Assembly (NCBI RefSeq): GCF_963675815.1
Contig: NZ_OY776574.1
Coordinates: 242,001-306,000 of the forward strand
Origin: an uncultured Desulfuromusa sp.
Lineage (GTDB): Bacteria; Desulfobacterota; Desulfuromonadia; Desulfuromonadales; Geopsychrobacteraceae
Direction of reading: 5' to 3'
Length of the DNA: 64,000 nucleotides
The notes under the pieces are model-generated. The model had not been told where the DNA came from and did no database searches. It saw only the letters and a list, made by a program, of their open reading frames with translations. Below, piece by piece: positions 34,313 through 43,121 of this stretch (its first letter is position 1; each line of letters opens with the position of its first letter). Made by a program: the position numbers and the translations under genes.

Positions 34313-35011
34313 ATGAATAATATTGCCGACAATATTCAAAAAATTCATGCGCGCATTAACAATGCCTGTCAAATCTCCGGACGCAATCCTGAAGAGGTCA
34401 AGCTGGTTGCGGTTTCTAAAATAAAACCGGCAGACATGATCGAAGAGGCCTTCCATTCAGGGCAAAAAATATTTGGAGAAAGCTACGTTCAGGAGTTTCG
34501 TGACAAACACCCTCTGGTCTCCGCTCCCGTGGAATGGCACTTCATCGGGGGCTTACAGAGCAATAAAGTTAAATATCTGCGGGGAAAAGTATCCACAATT
34601 CATTCTGTTGACCGCCTCTCCCTTGCGCAGGAAATTGATCGCCAATGGGGGAAAACCGACAAAACCGTGGATATTTTTTTACAGGTCAACGTTGGTGACG
34701 AATCAAGTAAAGCCGGATGTTCTCCAGAGGAACTGGAAAGCCTTGTCCGCTCAGTGGCCCCATTGCCGAATCTTAAAATTAAAGGGCTGATGTGTCTACC
34801 GCCGCATTTTGATGACCCCGAGCTGGTTCGCCCATTCTTCAAGCAGTTAAAAGAACTTGCTGAACAGATTAACAATCTGCATTTACCCGCCGTCAGCATG
34901 GATGAGCTGTCAATGGGGATGAGTGGCGATTTCGAAGTTGCCGTCGAGGAAGGGGCAACATTCGTCAGGATTGGGACAGCCATTTTCGGTGCCCGGACAA
35001 AAAAGGCATAG
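34313..35011 (+). CDS. yggS: PLP homeostasis protein YggS/PLPBP
   Basis: YggS (232 residues) is a fold-III type pyridoxal phosphate binding protein that buffers PLP. The Lys-bearing VAVSKIKP segment (about residues 32-39) provides the Schiff-base lysine, and GESYVQEFRDK and WHFIGGLQSNKVK are typical. The C-terminus has MSGDFEVAVEEGATFVRIGTAIFG, the phosphate-binding loop. The ATG at 34313 has GGAG about ten bases upstream. It lies between maf and gph on one strand with short spacing; pdxJ is far away at 48k, so PLP synthesis and buffering are not linked here. Confidence 0.92.
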   Translation: MNNIADNIQKIHARINNACQISGRNPEEVKLVAVSKIKPADMIEEAFHSGQKIFGESYVQEFRDKHPLVSAPVEWHFIGGLQSNKVKYLRGKVSTIHSVDRLSLAQEIDRQWGKTDKTVDIFLQVNVGDESSKAGCSPEELESLVRSVAPLPNLKIKGLMCLPPHFDDPELVRPFFKQLKELAEQINNLHLPAVSMDELSMGMSGDFEVAVEEGATFVRIGTAIFGARTKKA

Positions 35012-35018
35012 AATAAAA

Positions 35019-35657
35019 ATGATTGATTATCTTCTTTTTGACCTTGATGGAACTCTGGTTGATTCGGTTCCGGACCTCACCCTCTCTCTCAACCTGCTCC
35101 GCGCTGAACTGGGTTGTGCCCCACTATCGGAACAACAAGTTGGGCCGATGATTGGCGATGGGGTCAGTGTTCTGGTCAAGCGAGCTTTGGGAGAAAATCT
35201 CTACGAGGCTGATCACCGGGACCGGTTCATGCAATTATACGAAAGTCACCTTCTGGATCAAACCCGTTGCTATCCGGGGATAGAAAAACTCCTGAGCAAA
35301 CATCCAGCAGATAACATGGCCATTGTCACCAATAAGCCTTATCATTTAACCATGAAGCTACTTGATGGACTGAAGCTGACACCCCATTTCAAAATAATTA
35401 TCGGTGGTGACAGCTTTGCCGAAAAAAAACCCCATCCACTACCGGTCATCAAGGCGCTGGAGGGGTTATCTGCTGACCCGAAACAAGCCGTGATGATCGG
35501 GGATCATCATACCGATCTCTATTCAGGTCGTGAAGCTGGAACAGCGACATGCTTTTGTGCCTATGGCATGGGCCACACAGACGGATTGACAACCGAATAT
35601 TATGCGGAAAAATCCACCGATCTGCTGCAACTTTTCCCTGGATCCTCTTTTGACTGA
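35019..35657 (+). CDS. gph: Phosphoglycolate phosphatase (HAD family)
   Basis: This 212-residue HAD phosphatase has the nucleophile motif DLDGTLVDS at the start, the VTNKP motif II, and GDHHTD motif IV, with the small helical cap typical of Gph (residues about 17-85). Phosphoglycolate is the usual substrate, though such enzymes can be broad. The ATG at 35019 is eight bases after AAGG; a longer form in frame would overlap yggS. The stop TGA lies within the start region of the next gene, so translation is coupled. Confidence 0.88.
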   Translation: MIDYLLFDLDGTLVDSVPDLTLSLNLLRAELGCAPLSEQQVGPMIGDGVSVLVKRALGENLYEADHRDRFMQLYESHLLDQTRCYPGIEKLLSKHPADNMAIVTNKPYHLTMKLLDGLKLTPHFKIIIGGDSFAEKKPHPLPVIKALEGLSADPKQAVMIGDHHTDLYSGREAGTATCFCAYGMGHTDGLTTEYYAEKSTDLLQLFPGSSFD

Positions 35658-36951
35658 GAAAGTGCTGACACCCCGAGAGATTGCCTTTTTCTTTTTCCCC
35701 CTGGTTCTCAATGTTCAGCTGATGAGCATCTCCCATACCATCATTAATGGAGCCCTGGCGCGTCTTGATGATTATGTCACGGCTCTGGCCGGGATGTCCG
35801 TCGCTCTCGTGGTCCACCTGCTTATTGCTTCCCCCTCGTACCAGAATCACACCATTACCATTGCCATGGTCCGTGGGCGAAAATCGATGATCAGCGTGTT
35901 GATTTTTATCGGCTTGATCGCCGTTTATGTTGCTGCCATGCTTTCATTGATCGCTTTTACCCCTCTTGGCGATATTGTTCTGATTAAAATCCTGGGAACC
36001 CCGGAACTGATTGCCGCTGAAGCAAAAAAAGCTCTCTACGTCCTGGCATTTCTCCCCTTTTTTACCGGCATCCGCGGCTTCTGCCAGGGGCTGATTATCC
36101 GTGCACGAAGAACCAGCCTGGTCTCTCTTGCCACCGGAGTCAGAGTCGCCGGCCTGTTCGCATTTCTCTCGATTGGATTCAGGTTTTTTTCCGGTGCCCA
36201 GCTTGGAGCCATCGCTCTGGTTGGTTGCGTTATAACAGAGACGCTGGTCATCTCCTGGCTTGCCTGGAAAACCCACATCCCGTTTCCAACAGGAGAAGCA
36301 GAAAAAACCACAGCTCAAGTGTTACGCTATTCTTTTCCATTGGCTTACTCATCATGTCTGCAACAGACAATTCCATTGCTCATCAGTTCAATTATCGGTC
36401 GTCTGCAAGACGGGGCTCTGGCTCTGGCAGCTTTCGGGGTGATTCGTGGATTTTTATTCCTTTTGGCCGGGCCGATGCGCAACCTGCAACAAGCATATCT
36501 AACCCTGGTCAAAACAGCAGATGATAACCGGACCCTGTTCCGCTTCAGCTTTATCTTTGCCATTGTCTTAGGCCTTCTGGTTCTATTAACCGCAGGGCCT
36601 TTGAATCAGGCTATTCTCGGACAACTACTTGGTGTCGAGCCGGACTTACGCCACTATTTGCGCTGGGCTCTGGCTGCATGTTCCATTTTTCCACTGTTCT
36701 ACGGGCTAACAAACCTTCTTCGCGGTTGGTTTGCCGGAGCAGATCAAACCAGACAATTGGGCCATTCAACCCTTTTGAAAAGTTCCTTTCTCCTCATTCT
36801 CTGGTGGCCCCTTGTGACCTGGCAACCACCTGTCTCCGGAATAGCCATCGCTATCGGGTTATTACTTGCGGCGGAAATACTGGAATCATGTTATCTCTAC
36901 TACCAGCGTCAACATCAGCCGGAGAAGATCCGCCACGCGGCCCCACTCTGA
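35650..36951 (+). CDS. MATE/flippase-superfamily membrane transporter
   Basis: This roughly 433-residue integral membrane protein has about twelve helices in the MATE/MVF-like arrangement, with FFFFPLVLNVQLM at the start and a Gly-Ala rich AALAGMSVAL helix after it. No signal peptide is needed. I cannot tell whether it exports drugs, organic ions or envelope precursors. The start is uncertain: the TTG at 35650 overlaps the gph stop (TTGACTGA), and the GTG at 35662 has GAGAA upstream. The overlap suggests it is translated with gph. A short gap and the ctlX gene follow. Confidence 0.72.
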   Translation: MTEKVLTPREIAFFFFPLVLNVQLMSISHTIINGALARLDDYVTALAGMSVALVVHLLIASPSYQNHTITIAMVRGRKSMISVLIFIGLIAVYVAAMLSLIAFTPLGDIVLIKILGTPELIAAEAKKALYVLAFLPFFTGIRGFCQGLIIRARRTSLVSLATGVRVAGLFAFLSIGFRFFSGAQLGAIALVGCVITETLVISWLAWKTHIPFPTGEAEKTTAQVLRYSFPLAYSSCLQQTIPLLISSIIGRLQDGALALAAFGVIRGFLFLLAGPMRNLQQAYLTLVKTADDNRTLFRFSFIFAIVLGLLVLLTAGPLNQAILGQLLGVEPDLRHYLRWALAACSIFPLFYGLTNLLRGWFAGADQTRQLGHSTLLKSSFLLILWWPLVTWQPPVSGIAIAIGLLLAAEILESCYLYYQRQHQPEKIRHAAPL

Positions 36952-37047
36952 AATAAATATTGTGTTCAGCACTGAAATCCCCCAGAATAAAATCAAAACG
37001 ACAGCCCAAATTCAACAGTCGTGCAGAGTTGCAAGAGAGGATTTACT

Positions 37048-37977
37048 TTGGCATCAAAATCTATTCAAGCCCCGGGATCGGTGGTCATTATTCGCCCACA
37101 CAGATTCCATCCCAATCCGGAAACAGCCTCCGATAATGCATTCCAACGAATTGACACAAAGCGAACGACCCGGCAAGCAGCAGAAGATGCCTATAGAGAA
37201 GTCAGTGAAGCGGCTGTAAAACTCGAAAAAAGCGGGATTCTCGTCCATATTTTTGAAGACCATGGTGAAAAAGAAACCCCTGATTCCGTTTTTCCGAACA
37301 ACTGGTTCAGCACCCATCCGGGTGGGCATGTAGCCGTCTATCCAATGTATTCTCCCAGTCGCAGACGAGAACGCCGCTATGACATTCTGGAGATGCTCAA
37401 AGCGGAATATCGGGTGCAGGATATTATCGATTATTCATGTCTGGAGTATGACGGATTATTTCTCGAAGGCACAGGAGCTATGGTTCTTGATCATATTGAC
37501 CGCGTTGCCTATACCGCTCGATCAAATCGTGCCAATGCGATTGCCTTAGAAAGATTCTGCACCCATTTTAATTTTGAACCTATGGCCTTTGATGCAACGG
37601 ATACAAATGGTCATCTTGTCTATCACACCAACGTGATGATGTGTATTGGAACCGACTTTGCCATGGTCGGCTTCGATATGATCAATGACAAGGCGCGCCG
37701 TGATGAAATCTATTCGCGACTGCAGGGGGTCGGAAGAGATATGGTTGAGCTCAGCAACCATCAGATTGAAGAGTTTGCGGGAAATGCCATAGAACTGTTT
37801 ACAGGAACCCGAAGAATTCTTGTCATCTCGTCACGAGCCGTCGCAGCTTTAACTCCGGGGCAAAAGAAAACAATTGAGAAATCTGTTGAAATCGTCCCCA
37901 TTTCTATTCCGACAATTGAACTCGCAGGAGGCTCAATCCGCTGCATGCTTGCCGGAATCCACCTATCAAGGCGTTAG
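37048..37977 (+). CDS. ctlX: Citrulline-utilisation hydrolase type amidinotransferase (CtlX)
   Basis: A guanidino-group-modifying family protein of 309 residues has the conserved features: SVVIIRPHRF at the start, FPNNWFSTHPGG with Asn and Thr, LEGTGAMVLD, YHTNVMMCIGTDFAM, and the Cys-bearing GGSIRCMLAGIH at the C-terminus, which carries the nucleophile. It belongs to the arginine-deiminase-like superfamily; the ctlX name is assigned by resemblance. The start is the TTG at 37048 with GAGAGGA about eight bases upstream. It lies between the transporter and efp; no obvious citrulline or arginine genes are adjacent. Confidence 0.82.
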   Translation: MASKSIQAPGSVVIIRPHRFHPNPETASDNAFQRIDTKRTTRQAAEDAYREVSEAAVKLEKSGILVHIFEDHGEKETPDSVFPNNWFSTHPGGHVAVYPMYSPSRRRERRYDILEMLKAEYRVQDIIDYSCLEYDGLFLEGTGAMVLDHIDRVAYTARSNRANAIALERFCTHFNFEPMAFDATDTNGHLVYHTNVMMCIGTDFAMVGFDMINDKARRDEIYSRLQGVGRDMVELSNHQIEEFAGNAIELFTGTRRILVISSRAVAALTPGQKKTIEKSVEIVPISIPTIELAGGSIRCMLAGIHLSRR

Positions 37978-38080
37978 AAGTTGCTTTAGCTCCGGCTTTT
38001 CCGATGACAAACACCGTGGAATTATGGTTAAATGCTGCGTTTAAAATCCAGAATACAGCCACCACGAAAAGGAGTTCAAT

Positions 38081-38644
38081 ATGTACAGCTGTTCTGATCT
38101 AAAAAAAGGGCTTAAATTACTGATTGATGGGGAACCACATGTCATCGTTCAGTATGACTTTACCAAGCCGGGAAAAGGTCAATCTTTATATAAATGCAAA
38201 CTCCGTAACATGATTACGGGATCACTATTTGACCGGACCTACCGCAGTGGAGAATCCTTTGAACCCGCCAGTCTGGAAGAACGTGACATGCAGTATCTCT
38301 ATCAGGATGACAGCGGTCATGTCTTTATGGATAAAAAAACCTATGAACAGGTTATTCTCACAGAAGAAACGCTCGGAGATGATAAATATTTTCTGATTGA
38401 CAATATGGATGTAGAAATTCTGATGTACGGCGAACGAGCCATCGGAATCAGCCTCCCCAACTTTGTCAACCTGCGTGTCACTCAATCGGATCCCTGGGTC
38501 AAGGGCGATACTGCAGCTGGAAACAACAAACCGGCAACAGTTGAAACGGGTTATACCCTACAGGTCCCCTCCTTCGTAGAAGAAGGAACCCTGATTCAGA
38601 TTGATACCCGCACCGGAAACTATGTCACTCGCGTCAAAGAATAA
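38081..38644 (+). CDS. efp: Elongation factor P
   Basis: EF-P (187 residues) rescues ribosomes stalled at polyproline. The three beta-barrel domains are complete. The loop DFTKPGKGQS carries Lys32, the position that EpmA modifies with beta-lysine, and the epmA gene follows directly. AAAAGGAG precedes the ATG at 38081. The stop TAA shares a base with the ATG of epmA (TAATG), so the two are translated together. This pairing supports the lysine-modified type of EF-P rather than the rhamnosylated type. Confidence 0.96.
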   Translation: MYSCSDLKKGLKLLIDGEPHVIVQYDFTKPGKGQSLYKCKLRNMITGSLFDRTYRSGESFEPASLEERDMQYLYQDDSGHVFMDKKTYEQVILTEETLGDDKYFLIDNMDVEILMYGERAIGISLPNFVNLRVTQSDPWVKGDTAAGNNKPATVETGYTLQVPSFVEEGTLIQIDTRTGNYVTRVKE

Positions 38645-39558
38645 TGATAGAGCCTAATTGGCAGTTGGCTCGCAAGCGGCAGACTTTAGAAAAACGAGCT
38701 CGAATTATTCAACAGATTCGAGCTTTTTTTATCACTCATCATTTTCTGGAGATTGAAACGCCCCATCGCATTCCTGCTAATGCCCCAGAGTTAAATATTG
38801 ACGCAGTGCCTTCCGCCGACTGGTTTCTACAAACATCTCCAGAGCTTTGTATGAAACGTCTCCTGGCTGCAGGTTACCCGAATCTCTTTCAGATCTGTCG
38901 CTGCTGGCGCGACGGCGAGAGAAGCAACACCCATTTACCTGAATATAGTATGCTGGAGTGGTATCGGAGCCACTGTGACTATCGACAACTGATGGCTGAT
39001 TGTGAATCACTTTTATCCCATCTGAGCCCGGATCAGGAAATAACCTGGCAGGGGCAAACAATCAACTTATCTTCCCCTTGGCCACGAATCACAATAGCTG
39101 ATGCTTTTTTGCAATTCAGTTCCATTCCGTTAGCGAAAGCACTCGCCACAGATGAGTTCGATTCTGTCATTGCCTTTGAAATAGAACCGAACTTGCCGAA
39201 AAATAAGCCTGTCTTTCTTATTGAATATCCGGTCGAGCATGCTTCTTTAGCGAGAAAAAAAACATCGGCTCCTACCGTTGCAGAACGTTTTGAACTGTAT
39301 ATTGGAGGACTGGAAATCGCCAATGCCTTCTCCGAACTCACTGACCCGATTGAGCAGCAACAACGCTTCCGTGATGAAGAATCTCAGCGCCGCAAACAAG
39401 GGAAATGCCCTTACCCAAACCCGGAACCATTTATCAAAGAACTGACGACCCTTCCCCCTTCAGCAGGGATTGCGCTTGGAGTGGATCGCTTGATAATGCT
39501 GTTCTGTGACATCAATATCATTGATGATGTCGTTAGCCTAACCCCGGAACAGCTATAA
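38644..39558 (+). CDS. epmA: EF-P--(R)-beta-lysine ligase EpmA (GenX/PoxA)
   Basis: This 304-residue class II LysRS paralogue lacks the anticodon-binding domain and transfers beta-lysine to EF-P. Motif 2-like FQICRCWRDGERSNTHLPEYSMLEW and motif 3 ALGVDRLIML are visible, with the GGLEIANAFSELTDP substrate site. Its ATG overlaps the efp stop. EpmB, which makes beta-lysine from lysine, and EpmC are not in the window; EpmB should be sought elsewhere. No terminator is evident after it. Confidence 0.93.
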   Translation: MIEPNWQLARKRQTLEKRARIIQQIRAFFITHHFLEIETPHRIPANAPELNIDAVPSADWFLQTSPELCMKRLLAAGYPNLFQICRCWRDGERSNTHLPEYSMLEWYRSHCDYRQLMADCESLLSHLSPDQEITWQGQTINLSSPWPRITIADAFLQFSSIPLAKALATDEFDSVIAFEIEPNLPKNKPVFLIEYPVEHASLARKKTSAPTVAERFELYIGGLEIANAFSELTDPIEQQQRFRDEESQRRKQGKCPYPNPEPFIKELTTLPPSAGIALGVDRLIMLFCDINIIDDVVSLTPEQL

Positions 39559-39998
39559 AAAAATTCGCGGAACAACTCAAATAAATGAAAGCATCGGGAA
39601 TTATTTTTTAGAATAAGTATTGGCCGGTTTGAAATTATTTTATTCCAATCAATCAACAAACAACGTCCCACCCTTTCTCAGCTAATCTTTTGCACAATCC
39701 GATAAACACTCGTATTTTCGACATTCGTCTGCGACTTCAAAAGAAAAAACTCGCAAACGATAAATATAACAGCATTCTATTTTACAAAGAACTATTGACT
39801 TCAATATATAACAACGTATTATACCGCTATCAATAACAACCAAGATAGCTCATTTATTATCAGTTGATTCCAAAATATATATAGTAATTTCGATCATATA
39901 GCAGATAAACACATCATTATCCAGACACATAACTGGTTTTTATTAATTTTGTCAGCGAGATTTGCTCGACCTCGCACAGTTGAGAGAGGAGATTACTT
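39559..39998. other. AT-rich intergenic stretch
   Basis: No gene is seen in these 440 bases. It holds the promoter at 39795-39822, two short T-rich runs, and no terminator or riboswitch I can identify. The next gene's leader is about 175 bases from that promoter, so a regulated 5' UTR is possible. Confidence 0.5.
39795..39822 (+). promoter_or_regulatory. Candidate promoter of the symporter operon
   Basis: TTGACT (39795-39800) and TATTAT (39817-39822) are spaced by 16 bases in an AT-rich region. The first gene of the operon starts 176 bases downstream. Confidence 0.4.
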
Positions 39999-40265
39999 AT
40001 GGGACATGGACCCGCCGTAAAGCTCGGAAAAGATGATGCTTCAGGCTACAAAACAAAACTAGGTGTGAAAATGTTTATTGTCTACACTCTGGTCTACGCC
40101 GCTTTTGTCGTCCTAAACACAACGAACCCTAAAATAATGGAATCAATCATTTTAGGACAAACTGCTGCCGTCATATGGGGATTTGGACTCATTGTCCTCG
40201 CACTGGTAATGGCCCTTATTTACAACCGTCTCTGCACCAAAGCAGAAGAACAGATGAACAGCTAG
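39999..40265 (+). CDS. DUF485 membrane protein, YjcH-like
   Basis: The 88-residue protein has two membrane helices (about 24-40 and 53-75) and the DUF485 arrangement of a cytoplasmic N-terminus, KLGVKMFIVYTLVYAAFVVLN, and ALIYNRL at the end. YjcH-type proteins accompany ActP-type acetate symporters, as here, with 12 bases between the genes; the function is thought to be regulatory or structural. GAGAGGAG precedes the ATG at 39999 by seven bases. Confidence 0.85.
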   Translation: MGHGPAVKLGKDDASGYKTKLGVKMFIVYTLVYAAFVVLNTTNPKIMESIILGQTAAVIWGFGLIVLALVMALIYNRLCTKAEEQMNS

Positions 40266-40277
40266 GAGGCTGCTGAC

Positions 40278-42203
40278 ATGATTTACACACAATCCCCCCT
40301 GGCTATCGGCCTGTTTATTTTCTTCGTTCTTTTTGTTTTGGGATTATCTTTCTACCTGTCCCGACGTGCCAGCTCTGCAGAAGGTTATTATGCTGCAGGT
40401 GGTAACATTCACTGGGCTACAAACGGTATTGCTTTTGCCGGGGATTACCTTTCAGCAGCATCATTTTTAGGTATCTGCGGCATGATTGCAACAGCCGGTT
40501 ATGACGGCTGGATGTATTCGATTGGTTATCTGGCCGGCTGGATTGTTGCTTTATTCCTAGTTGCAGAGCCCATGAAGCGCCTGGGAAAATATACTTTTAC
40601 AGATGCCCTGGATTCAAAGTTTAACTCCAAACCCATTCAGCTAATGGCTGCTATTTCAACTTTATTGGTTTCGGTGTTTTACCTCATTCCCCAGATGGTT
40701 GGCGCGGGGGTTCTGGTTCAGCCGTTACTGGGGCTGCCTCACTGGGTCGGCGTATGTATTGTTGGCATTGTTGTCACTCTTATCGTCGCAACAGCAGGGA
40801 TGGCATCCACGACTTATGTCCAGTTTTTTAAAGGTGGCATGCTCCTGATCATGTCGACAATTCTGGTCGCACTGGTTCTTTTTCGAGGTCTTTCAACGAC
40901 TCCAGCTGACAATAACGGAGCCCCATATCACGATTTTAAAACCTTACATGCAAACAGTGCACTTGTGATTGAAGAGTCTGGATACGCTGTCGTCGCCGGA
41001 ATCGATTCTGAATTTGGGAAAGAGGGATTCGTTAAACTGTCCAAAGATGGTCAGGAGTCTGTCTGGAAGCTGATTAAATCAGACACCGGTTACACTCTGG
41101 AAGAAACTTTATTCGTCACAAAATTGGCTGATGGAACAAAGCTGTTCAACGGAGCCGTAGCCGAAGAGGGAAAATTCTTTCCAATCGGGCACATCAAAGA
41201 ACTCCGTATAAAAGGCGAGGAAGTTGCTGCGACTGGTGCAGTAGGTCCATTGGCTTTTCTTTCTGCAATAAAAGACTCCACAATCGTGCTCTGGGGGAAA
41301 AAATATATCAAAGTGGGTGACAACACCACGACGATTTATTATCAGAAACCAACCCCGGGCGCTCGGGTTCTTCGCCCTGGGCTTAAATTCAAGGTAGACA
41401 ATGCCACGGGAATACAAAAATTTAACTTCATGTCCCTGATGCTGGCATTATTCTGCGGGACAGCAGCCCTTCCCCACATATTAATTCGCTACTATACGGT
41501 TCCAAGCCAGGCTGCTGCACGGAAATCAACAATTGTCGCTATTGCAGCAATCGGATTTTTCTATATTCTGACCTTATTTATGGGGATGGGAGCCATGACA
41601 AATGGTGTCATCAACATAACGGACAACAACATGTCTGCACCATTACTGGCCTTGTCCTTCGGCTTCATCATGTTCTCAGTCATATCATCTCTTGCTTTTG
41701 CGACTGTCCTGGGAACTGTTTCCGGCCTTATTGTTGCGGCATCCGGAGCTATAGCCCACGATTTAATGGATAATTTCCTCGGCATGAAAATGTCTGATCG
41801 GGGTAAGGTACGCGCCGGTAAAATTTCAGCTGTCATCATCGGATGTATCGCTATTTATCTTGGAATTGTCTTTGAGGGAATGAATGTCTCCTTTTTAGTT
41901 GGTTGGGCTTTTGCGGTCGCTGCATCAGCAAACCTACCCGCTATCTTGATGCTGCTTTTCTGGAGCAAAACAACAGCTAAAGGCATTGCAGCTTCGATCT
42001 TTATTGGTTTAACCAGCTCCTTAGGACTTATTCTGCTTTCACCGGATATGTGGGTCCGCTACGGAAACCTGCCATCTGAGGCACCAATACAGTTCAATAG
42101 CCCTGCACTTATTTCCATCCCCCTCTCTTTCCTGGCTTTGGTCATCGTCTCAATGATGACACAAAAAGATGTGAACATTGGCCACTCAAGCGAAGCAGCA
42201 TAG
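40278..42203 (+). CDS. actP: Sodium/solute symporter, acetate-permease type
   Basis: A large SSS-family symporter of 641 residues: helices from residue 8 to 30, then the AGDYLSAASFLG and TYVQFFKGGMLL segments, GTAALPHILIRYYTV, and MNVSFLVGWAF. This resembles the ActP/AcpA acetate:cation type, supported by the upstream DUF485 protein. E. coli ActP is about 549 residues; the extra length lies between residues about 205 and 380, a soluble insert with a beta-rich LIKSDTGYTLEETLFV segment. Acetate is the main electron donor of this group, so the symporter is metabolically central. The ATG at 40278 has AGGAGG upstream. A strong terminator follows. Confidence 0.87.
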   Translation: MIYTQSPLAIGLFIFFVLFVLGLSFYLSRRASSAEGYYAAGGNIHWATNGIAFAGDYLSAASFLGICGMIATAGYDGWMYSIGYLAGWIVALFLVAEPMKRLGKYTFTDALDSKFNSKPIQLMAAISTLLVSVFYLIPQMVGAGVLVQPLLGLPHWVGVCIVGIVVTLIVATAGMASTTYVQFFKGGMLLIMSTILVALVLFRGLSTTPADNNGAPYHDFKTLHANSALVIEESGYAVVAGIDSEFGKEGFVKLSKDGQESVWKLIKSDTGYTLEETLFVTKLADGTKLFNGAVAEEGKFFPIGHIKELRIKGEEVAATGAVGPLAFLSAIKDSTIVLWGKKYIKVGDNTTTIYYQKPTPGARVLRPGLKFKVDNATGIQKFNFMSLMLALFCGTAALPHILIRYYTVPSQAAARKSTIVAIAAIGFFYILTLFMGMGAMTNGVINITDNNMSAPLLALSFGFIMFSVISSLAFATVLGTVSGLIVAASGAIAHDLMDNFLGMKMSDRGKVRAGKISAVIIGCIAIYLGIVFEGMNVSFLVGWAFAVAASANLPAILMLLFWSKTTAKGIAASIFIGLTSSLGLILLSPDMWVRYGNLPSEAPIQFNSPALISIPLSFLALVIVSMMTQKDVNIGHSSEAA

Positions 42204-42247
42204 ATGGATAGTTAGCTTGTACTTCGGATAATTTCCTGCAATACTTT

Positions 42248-42273
42248 GAGCCGCCTTCGGGCGGCTCATTTTT
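42248..42273 (+). terminator. Intrinsic terminator after the symporter
   Basis: GAGCCGCC (42248-42255), TTCG loop, GGCGGCTC (42260-42267), then ATTTTT. A textbook terminator, 44 bases after the symporter stop. Confidence 0.93.
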
Positions 42274-42304
42274 AATTTAAAAACACGACGACAGGAAACA
42301 AGTT

Positions 42305-42907
42305 ATGAAACGATTTCGTGCCACCATCATTGCAATCTGCCTTATTCTCGGTTGGCTTGGCTATACCGATTTGAGTTTATTACTCCGGAATCAGAACCCC
42401 TTGGACGTTTCAATTTCCGAACTGGAATCAACCGGTCCCCCGCGTGAATGGCTGACAATACATGATGGCTATCAGGACTTGGCCCAGGCGATTAACATGT
42501 CGGGAACAATGGAAATTGGGTCTTTTCTGGTTCCACTGAAAAGTTCAATTCATGCCCAGGAGATCAACGTCTGGTTTGAAACCCGCGATCCTGAAATCAT
42601 TGATACTTTAAAAAAGTACTATTTTTTACTTGAAACAGAGGAACAACAGAAAGACTTCCTGGAGGAGAACCGACAGTTTTTTTCTGCCCAAAGAGCAATC
42701 ACAGGAATGACTGTAGATAATCTTGTTGCAGACTCAAACAGAAAAAAACTTACAAAATTACTGCTGGATATGAATATCCCCCTCTCTGACAACACTATTT
42801 TTATCAGTGAGGGCAAAAAACCTGCGGTCTGGCGTGGAATTTTTTTCATAGGAATAGCAATTGTAGGACTGATAAAGGTGGCTTTGAGCAACAAAAATTC
42901 TTCTTGA
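42305..42907 (+). CDS. Unrecognised protein with N- and C-terminal membrane helices
   Basis: This 200-residue protein has a hydrophobic N-terminal helix (about 4-20, IIAICLILGWLGY) and another at the C-terminus (about 175-192, GIFFIGIAIVGLIKVAL), so the central 150 residues probably lie in the periplasm or cytoplasm between two anchors. The central part has a WLTIHDG motif and an acidic helix (TEEQQKDFLEENRQFF). I do not recognise a family. GACAGGAA lies about nine bases before the ATG at 42305. It stands alone between two terminators, so it is a single-gene unit. Confidence 0.6.
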   Translation: MKRFRATIIAICLILGWLGYTDLSLLLRNQNPLDVSISELESTGPPREWLTIHDGYQDLAQAINMSGTMEIGSFLVPLKSSIHAQEINVWFETRDPEIIDTLKKYYFLLETEEQQKDFLEENRQFFSAQRAITGMTVDNLVADSNRKKLTKLLLDMNIPLSDNTIFISEGKKPAVWRGIFFIGIAIVGLIKVALSNKNSS

Positions 42908-42913
42908 AATGAA

Positions 42914-42939
42914 AAGGCCGAAGACAAGTCTTCGGCCTT
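42914..42939. terminator. Bidirectional terminator
   Basis: AAGGCCGAAGA (42914-42924) and TCTTCGGCCTT (42929-42939) form a perfect 11-bp stem. A T-rich run (TTTTCATTTC) follows on the minus strand, so it best ends the leftward transcript of the 51-residue gene; on the plus strand it lies 6 bases after the previous stop. Confidence 0.8.
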
Positions 42940-42965
42940 AATAGATGAGCATTGATTTGGATTGA

Positions 42966-43121
42966 TCACCCGACTCTTGTATGCCTGTGACGAGATCGAT
43001 TGGCTAAAATTATCGGATCAATCACCTCACCGCAAGTGCTGCATTTCCAGGCATCAAACTCCCTGACAAAATCATAATACTTTTCAGTATACATCCTCCC
43101 TTTACACTTTGGACATTTCAT
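42966..43121 (-). CDS. 51-residue zinc-ribbon protein
   Basis: An ORF too short for most searches encodes MKCPKCKGRM followed by YTEKYYDFVREFDAWKCSTC, then GEVIDPIILANR and a basic tail. Cys3, Cys6, Cys27 and Cys30 make a Cys4 zinc ribbon. I recall similar small proteins beside metabolic genes in Geobacter relatives, but the function is unknown. The ATG at 43121 has a GGGGG stretch ten bases upstream. It is read leftwards, downstream of cimA by 390 bases, and ends 27 bases before the bidirectional terminator. The clean cysteine spacing and frame make a chance ORF unlikely. Confidence 0.72.
   Translation of the reverse strand: MKCPKCKGRMYTEKYYDFVREFDAWKCSTCGEVIDPIILANRSRHRHTRVG

Noticed and set aside
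39559..39998. Riboswitch or sRNA in the leader of the symporter operon
   Set aside because: AT-rich with no stable paired element or known motif.
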